This document shows positions 57,877 through 64,000 of a stretch of DNA of 64,000 nucleotides, one piece after another; the stretch's first letter is position 1; each line of letters begins with the position of its first letter. A model generated the notes under the pieces. That model saw nothing but the letters and a program-made list of their open reading frames with translations. It did no database searches and had not been told where the DNA came from. A program made the position numbers and the translations under genes. This DNA is from Neurospora tetraspora (taxonomy: Eukaryota; Ascomycota; Sordariomycetes; Sordariales; Sordariaceae), in contig NW_026944386.1 of NCBI RefSeq assembly GCF_033439725.1, forward strand, positions 1,736,001 through 1,800,000, read 5' to 3'.

Positions 57877-59727
57877 ATGGCGCAATATACAGCATCGACT
57901 GGCTCGTCCTTGAGAGCTTCCCCAAACCTCCGACAACACCATGCCGACACCAGCGCGGCCCCAGACACCACCGAAAAGTTTCCCGACTTCGATACATCAC
58001 AAACAATAAATAACGGCAACGGCCGGTCTATAAATGCGGGTGCTACGGATCAATGGCGACCGAGAAGGGAAAGCAGGGTGACGTGGGCTCCCAGAGACTC
58101 TCCAGGGCCCGTAAATGCCTACTCTCATGGCCATGGTCATTCTAGGCAAAGGAGCATTAGCAATGCGATACATAGGATGCGCTCGGGGAGTATGAGCCAG
58201 AATGCCCATGAGATTGCGGAAGCACTTCGCGCGCCAGTATCCTACAAGCTAATAGTATGAACATCTGCACCAGTTGTCATTCCTCTGTTCAAAGCTAACC
58301 TCATCTCTTCTCTATAGGGGCTCTGTATGATGTGGTACTGGTCCTCAGCGCTGACCAACACCTCTTCCAAATCGATTCTCACAACCTTCGACAAACCCGC
58401 GACCCTCACACTGATCCAATTCGCCTTCGTCTGTTCCTACTGCCTCATAGCCTCCTGGCTAGCCTCGACGTTTCCTAAGCTGCGCACCGCCGTGCCCGCA
58501 CTCAAACACCCAATCCGCAAGCCCTCGCGCGATGTCATCGTCACCACTCTACCGTTGGCAGCCTTCCAGATCTTTGGCCACCTCCTCTCCTCGTCCGCGA
58601 CCTCCAAAATCCCCGTCTCGCTCGTCCACACCATCAAGGGCCTATCCCCCTTATTCACCGTGCTCGCCTACCGTTTAATCTTCGACATCCGCTACCCGCG
58701 CGCAACCTACTACTCCCTCGTGCCCCTGACAATCGGCGTCATGCTCGCCTGTTCCGGCAAACACTCGTTCGGTGAGGGCCAATTCCTCGGCATCCTCTAC
58801 GCCCTCATAGCCACCATCATCTTCGTCACCCAAAACATCTTCTCCAAACGACTCTTCAACGAAGCCGCGCGCGCCGAGCAAGAAGACGGACACAGCAACG
58901 GCCACCGCTCCAAGAAGCTCGACAAGCTCAACCTGCTCTGCTACTCGTCGGGAATGGCCTTCATTCTGACGTGTCCCATCTGGCTGTGGTCCGAAGGCTT
59001 CTCCATCATAGGCGACTTCCTCTGGGACGGCTCGGTGGACTTGACAAAAACGCCTAACTCGTTCGACCACGGCCGCCTGACGATGGAATTCATCTTCAAC
59101 GGCACCTTCCATTTCGGGCAAAACATCCTCGCCTTTGTGCTGTTGAGCATGGTGAGCCCCGTCACTTACAGCGTCGCTTCCCTGCTCAAGCGCGTCTTCG
59201 TCATCATCATCGCCATCATCTGGTTCCGCTCGCCGACGACCAACGTCCAAGCCGTCGGCATCGCCCTCACCTTTTTGGGGCTGTATCTGTACGACCGCAG
59301 CCAGGAGAAGAACAAAGCCGATCAGCGCGCTCGCTCGCTTTCTAGAAGCAAAATGGACGAATCCATCCTCCCGCTCAACACGAAACAAACAACCGAAACT
59401 TCTCAGTATCAACCCTCTTCTTCCCTCAACACACAAATAGGCGGGTACGGGTATATGCCCTCACTTCAACCCGCAAGCAGTGCCGACATTATTGGATCCA
59501 ACAAGAAAGACGATGGGCCCAACCCTTCATCAACAGGAGGACTGGGAGGAGGGAGACAAAGAGGCGCGAGCATGGCGAAACCTAATGGGGGATGGCTGCC
59601 GCCGGGGACGAGGCAGGAACATACTTGGAGGGTTGGGGACCAGAGGGGGGGGCAGAATGGTGCTGGTGCTGGTCCCGGTGGTGCTGGGGTATCAGGGCTG
59701 CCGGCCGGGGTTGCTGTTATGTCTTAG
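57877..59727 (+). CDS. sly41: Sly41/SLC35E-type transporter (TPT domain), membrane protein
   Basis: Exon 1 is 57877-58254 and exon 2 is 58318-59727; the 63-bp intron is GTATGA..CTATAG with a GCTAACC branch point. The product has 595 residues from the first in-frame ATG (MAQYTASTGSS). Cytosolic N-terminus about 125 residues, Ser/Arg-rich. Then a TPT (triose-phosphate translocator/nucleotide-sugar) domain with about ten hydrophobic segments: GLCMMWYWSSALTNTSSKSIL, LTLIQFAFVCSYCLIASWLAS, FQIFGHLLSSSATSKIPVSLVHTIKGLSPLFTVL, YALIATIIFVTQNIFSKRLF, ILAFVLLSMVSPVTYSVASLLKRVFVI and ALTFLGLYLYDRS. The KGLSPLFTVL and SPVTYSVA..KRVFVI motifs are those of yeast Sly41, an ER/Golgi protein that suppresses Ypt1 loss. 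The substrate is unknown. The C-terminus is Gly/Ala-rich and low-complexity. An upstream exon is likely (see the region before), so the true N-terminus may be longer. Confidence 0.88.
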
Positions 59728-60238
59728 GAAGAAAAAGAAGAGGTTTAGCTAGCTAGCATCAGCAACAGTTGGATTTTGCACTTGTAATTATTATATTTTC
59801 AAAGTGTGGTTTTTTTGCTTCTATAGAGAGGTTTTTTTTTTGGGTTTCTCTTGCATGCAGGTATTTGTTTTGGATGCCCTGAGTTGTGGTGGTTTTGTTT
59901 TGGGTAAACTAAGTAGCGGAGGGTTCTGATATTCATTCATTCTTGGTTGGATTGTTCAAGAGTGAGTGCAGTGGTATTTTGGCATGAAGAAGCGTTTGGA
60001 AGAATGAATGGGGGGGAATGGAAGAATGGAAGAATATAAACAAGCGAAGTGCAAACTGAACTTCTTCAATAAATGAAACCACAAGCCAACATCCACCTAA
60101 AGTACACACTTAAGACCTTCCATTTGATGTCATCCTCTTTCGGTGAATATCCTTTTCCCTTCTTTGTTTTTTTTCCCAACTTTTGTCTTTCTTCCCGTTT
60201 TCCTTTCTTTCTTCCCGTTTTCCTTCCTTTTTTTCCTT

Positions 60239-60288
<50 letters not shown>

Positions 60289-60765
60289 TGTTTCCTTCCT
60301 TGTTGTGACTAACTCTACGGAAAACCACCATGAAGGTTTTACAGTGACTGTAATGGTACTTGGACCGCAACTCTAGCATCAAGCACGCCACGTTATCCCG
60401 GAGAATGTCACCAAGAGCGAATCGAATTGTCACATGTCCAAACATATACTCGAATAAATGATTCAAAAAGTCTATATATATACAAGAAACTACATCACCA
60501 CGCTAAATAACGTAAGTGACCCTCAGCATGCTAAACCCAGCCCAGTCCAGTCCAGTCTAGAACAAACAAAATACGTAAAACGCCTGTACTGTGCCTGCCT
60601 GCCTGCATGCCTGAACCAAAACCCATCCAGCCACAATGCATGCAATTCGGTTCTGTGTTCTGCCATCTCTTCTGTTCATCTTTCCTGTTCATATGTCTTT
60701 GTCCATCCCTCTCTCAACTGTCTCTTTTATAAACCCGCCTCGTTTTAAGTCAGGGGGCGACCTCA
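59728..60765. other. Convergent 3' region between the Sly41-like gene and gut2
   Basis: Both neighbours end here. A homopyrimidine tract on the plus strand (about 60120-60305) contains TTCTTTCTTCCCGTTTTCC twice and a run of 47 T. No gene or RNA is visible. Confidence 0.5.
60241..60287. repeat. Run of 47 T within a pyrimidine tract
   Basis: T47 preceded and followed by CTTCC-rich sequence. No retroposon body is recognised, so slippage of a pyrimidine tract is the simplest explanation. Confidence 0.85.
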
Positions 60766-62954
60766 TTAACGATGAGTTCCCGCGCGCTCCGCAATCTCAG
60801 CCTGCTCGTTGCGCTCCCTCTCGTCGACCGGCTTATCGTGTCTCGAGTACATCTTCCACTCGAGCGAGTTGGACCAGTCCAGCTTGCCCTTCTCGACTTG
60901 TTGGCGGGTCGTGGTGAGCATCGGTTGGGGAAGGCCCATTGATTCGAGGAAGGCAACGGCTGTTGAGGAGATGTTCGTTAGCTTTTATCTATCCAGAGAC
61001 CGAAAGATGTGATGAACTGGGTATGGTGTGGGGCAATTAAGGGATGGACGGGTGGTAACTTACTCTCCTTCCACTCAACCTCCTTCCTCTTAGCATCCCA
61101 CTTGAGCTCATCAGCCATGATATCAATAACCTTCGGCAACGCCTCCAGCGCCGCCTGCGCGTTCAAGAACGCCAATCTCGTGCGACGAGCGAGCACGTCC
61201 ACAGCCGTCTGGGCATACTCGTGCCTGACCGCGTACCGGATCTCGCCATCGACAAAGGGGTAAAGCTCCGCGATGCGCTCGCCCTTGGCGGGGAAGCGCT
61301 TGTTGGTGGCCTTGCAGAGCGAAGCGACGGTCCAGGCGCGGTCGCCGTAGCTCTCGGTCAGGTGCTTGGCGACCTCGGTCTCGACGCCAAAGTGCTGGAT
61401 CAGGTGGATGAACAAGGTGCGGCTGAAGCCGTGGGCGCCGATCAGGCGGACGCGGTGCGTCTGGCAGGTGCCGTCGAGGACGGCCTCGTCTTCGACGTGC
61501 TCGGTGCCGCTGACCAGGGGAGGGTTGGCAATGGGCTTGACGGGCAGGTTGAACTCCTTGACGGCGGCGTCGACGCACTCCTCGGCCATCTGCCGGTAGG
61601 TGGTCCACTTGCCGCCGGCGCAGGTAATGAGGCCGGAGGGGGAGATGTCGATCAGGTGGTTGCGGACGAGGGACTCGGTGTTCTTGGCCTTGGGGTCCCT
61701 GACGAGAGGGCGGAGACCGGACCAAGCGGCCAGGACGTCGCCGCGGCGGACGTTGATGTCGGGGGAGAGGTAGTGGCTGATCTCGTTGAGAATCCACTGG
61801 ATCGACTTCTCATCGGGAAGAGGGTTCTTGGTAATGGTCGCGGGCTCGTCGGTGGTGCCGGCAATGGTGTTTCCTTGCCAGGGGAGGAAGAAGATGACTC
61901 TGCCGTCGGAGGTGGAGGGGTCGATCAGTCCCATCTTGCCGGGGCTGTAGTAACCGGGGAGGATAACGTGAACACCGGAAGCGGGAGCGACAATCTCCTT
62001 GCAGTCCTGGTCGTCCATCTTACGTATGCTGTCTGTGAAGGGACCGGTGCAGTTGATGATGCACTTGGCCTTGATGTTGAAGGGAGTCGCCTCGTTGCCG
62101 TCTCTCTCGGGGATCACGTCCTTGAGGGTAGCACCGCAGAGCTTTCCGTTCTCGCCCTTCTGAAGGCCAGTGACCTCCATGTGGTTCACAACAGTGGCAC
62201 CGTAGAGGGCGGCAGTCATACCGATCGAGACGTTCATGCGGGAGTCGTTGTGGGCACCATCGTAGTAGACAAGAGCGCCAACGAGATCGGTCTGCTTGAG
62301 CATGGGGAAGGCATCAATGGCCTTGCTCTTGGTCAAAAAGTACGAGCTCTCGATGCCCTCGGAACCAGCCAGGAAATCGTAGAACTTGGTGCCCGCCCAG
62401 TAGTAAGGAACCTTCCACCACTGGTCGAGTGGCAGCATGATTGGTAGCCACGAACTCAGATGGGGAGCTGTCTTCAAGAAGTACTTGCGCTCCTTGAGGG
62501 CCTCCTTGACAAGCTCATACTGGGCGTAATCCAAGTTCCAGACAGCCTTTTCGAGATAACGCACGCCACCGTGTACCAGCTTGGTGCTCTTGCTGCTTGT
62601 TCCGGAACTGAAGTCGTCTCGCTCGACAACGGCGACCTTGAGACCGCGGGTTGCGGCGTCGAGAGCCACGCCGGCACCGGTTGCGCCAGCTCCGATAACA
62701 AGCACATCATATTCGTCCTCCTTGTTTCCCGAGTTGCTCTTTTTTAGATCGGCAATCTGCTGGTCGCGGGACTTGACCTGGGGGAAGCGGGGGAGCTTGA
62801 AGGTGCCGTCGGCGCCGAAGATAGGGGGAGGGACAACGGGGCCTTCGTAACCGGGGATGTTTCGGGGCTTATACATGTAGTAGAGGGAGCCACCAGCGAC
62901 ACCTGCCACGAGGGCCGGCGCGACCAGCTTCTTTGCTCGCAATAACCTCGACAT
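60766..62954 (-). CDS. gut2: FAD-dependent glycerol-3-phosphate dehydrogenase, mitochondrial
   Basis: Exon 1 is 62954-61064 and exon 2 is 60959-60766; the 104-bp intron (GTAAGT..CAACAG, GCTAAC branch point) lies after EVEWKE. The product has 694 residues. The enzyme oxidises glycerol 3-phosphate to dihydroxyacetone phosphate on the outer face of the inner mitochondrial membrane and feeds electrons to ubiquinone, so it serves glycerol use and the G3P shuttle. Visible: a basic start (MSRLLRAKK) and a hydrophobic segment (about 12-28) that should anchor it; the FAD loop VIGAGATGAGVALDAATRG (GxGxxG at 88-93); SSGTSSKSTKLVHGGVRYLE; YYDGAHNDSRMN; INCTGPFTD; FLPWQGNTIAGTTDEP; and CAGGKWTTYRQMAEE. 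The start 23 codons downstream of the first in-frame ATG is chosen because it begins the typical presequence. After splicing the C-terminus reads FLESMGLPQPML and ends QAEIAERAGTHR. Confidence 0.96.
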
Positions 62955-64000
62955 TTTGCGTGGTAAATTAAGAATATAGTATAAAGATGATGTAGGTGTT
63001 TGGCTTCTCCGAGGAAGAGTCAAAAGAAAAAAAAGTTATGTCGAGGGGCGCGAAGTACTAGTCAGGCGGCAGACTAGTAGGAGGGAGAATGCGACGGTGG
63101 TGTTGTCGAGACAGGGGGATCCACCAATGACGCAACCAGAGTGTTGAAGTTGTCACGAAGTGTCGAGGCTTCCTTCTTTGCAGAGAGAAAAAACACAGAG
63201 GTTAGTCTTGGTATTTATTAAGAGTTTCAAAAACAAGAATCGAGGGGCGGGATATTGACACAAGACGAGTCGGACGTGTTTTGTCTTGGCTCTGGCCGAT
63301 CGCGATGGGAACTACGCAATTAGGCCGGAGATCTCTACTCTGTTGGTTCCCCCTCGCTGCTCGTCTGGCCACTGGACTGGTCAGCGGACAGACAGGCAGG
63401 CTTCGGCAGGTCAGGTACACGCGGGGGCGTGGAGACACACCGACGATTACACCGCTGGCGATGTGCACTTCGGGTTTCTTGTTGGGCAGTCCAGTCTTCC
63501 GCATGGAACATGTGTTGCAAAGAGTCTTGCTCGAACAAAAGAGAGATTACCAACCTGTGAAGGGTGTTGTCATGGACTTTAGAAACTCGCCTTAACCCAA
63601 AGAGCGAGGTCTGTCTTGACAGCGAAGAGCCTTGTAAACTTGTTGCCGCAAAACTGGTTGGCGAACTGGTTACTTGTCTGTCTGTTCTTGAGTAACTGCT
63701 GGAGGTACGGATATTCGGAATCTTCTTTGGCGGTTGATACTTGTATGTAGTTCAGGTATGTAGGGAGGGGCTGTGTAAGACTGGATGAACTATTGAATAG
63801 AGAAATGGGATGATGCCGAAAGAGATGGAATCTGAAGAACCGACAAAAGAGCGGGCCTGGTGAGAACGGGAGAGGCAGACATGTTGATATTTCTCTTTAT
63901 TCTCTTCTCCGTCTTCGGATGGATGCTGTACCTTTTTCTGTCATCTTCACATTGATGATTGACACGGCTGCTGCTCTCCAAATTCGCGAATGAGGGGTGA
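62955..64000. other. Region upstream of gut2
   Basis: The gut2 promoter and leader lie at the left end. Overlapping frames of about 100 codons on both strands (63202-63595) show no domain. Nothing else is visible up to the window end. Confidence 0.45.

Noticed and set aside
60120-60305. Poly(T) tract as the tail of a LINE or SINE insertion
   Set aside because: No element body or target duplication flanks it, and it sits in a wider CTTCC pyrimidine tract that explains it by slippage.
61221-62447. 408-codon plus-strand open frame inside gut2
   Set aside because: Antisense shadow of gut2 with biased composition and no domain.

Overview
The window looks like nuclear DNA of a filamentous ascomycete, most likely a Neurospora or close Sordariales relative. 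Short introns (about 50-110 bp) have GTRNGT donors and CTAAC-type branch points. Coding codons end mostly in C or G. Protein sequences are typical of Sordariomycetes. One AT-rich, TA-rich island carries the C-to-T pattern of repeat-induced point mutation (RIP). I could not run a database search, so the species is an inference.

Layout. 1-477: 5' part of the TFIIH subunit gene tfb1 (-). 2511-5707: 2-oxoglutarate dehydrogenase E1 (+). 8032-9438: CIA1 WD40 protein (-). 10156-12142: mitochondrial ClpX (-). 13951-16514: glycogen branching enzyme, 8 exons (+). 17647-19864: mitochondrial ATP synthase beta, 8 exons (+). About 21090-22039: a broken carbohydrate-esterase family 1 gene (+). 23249-24946: a Zn2Cys6 transcription factor (-). 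25910-27615: ORC5 (+). 34830-36092: an uncharacterised Cys-rich acidic protein (-). 44754-46580: an RGS-domain protein interrupted by one in-frame TAG (+). 55075-56994: splicing factor SF3b145/Cus1 (-). 57877-59727: a Sly41/TPT-family transporter (+). 60766-62954: mitochondrial glycerol-3-phosphate dehydrogenase Gut2 (-).

Between ORC5 and Cus1 the DNA is gene-poor and holds most of the unusual structure. There is a 317-bp pogo-like MITE with TA duplications. A 579-bp foldback element has perfect 69-bp inverted repeats and an 11-bp direct repeat at its flanks. A 3.77-kb RIP-destroyed Mutator-like (MULE) transposon has 79-bp terminal inverted repeats and 8-bp target duplications, and a 278-bp solo LTR sits inside it. 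There is also a 102-bp snapback sequence and several satellites and homopolymer runs.

Functionally, four genes serve mitochondria (TCA cycle E1, ClpX, ATP synthase beta, glycerol-3-phosphate dehydrogenase) and a fifth serves cytosolic Fe-S assembly. The rest are core transcription, splicing and replication genes plus signalling and transport. Filamentous-fungal genes are transcribed singly, so no operon relation is implied. I found no convincing tRNA, rRNA or CRISPR, and no biosynthetic gene cluster. The most informative observations are the MULE with nested solo LTR, the in-frame stop in the RGS gene, the esterase pseudogene and the two small terminal-inverted-repeat elements.
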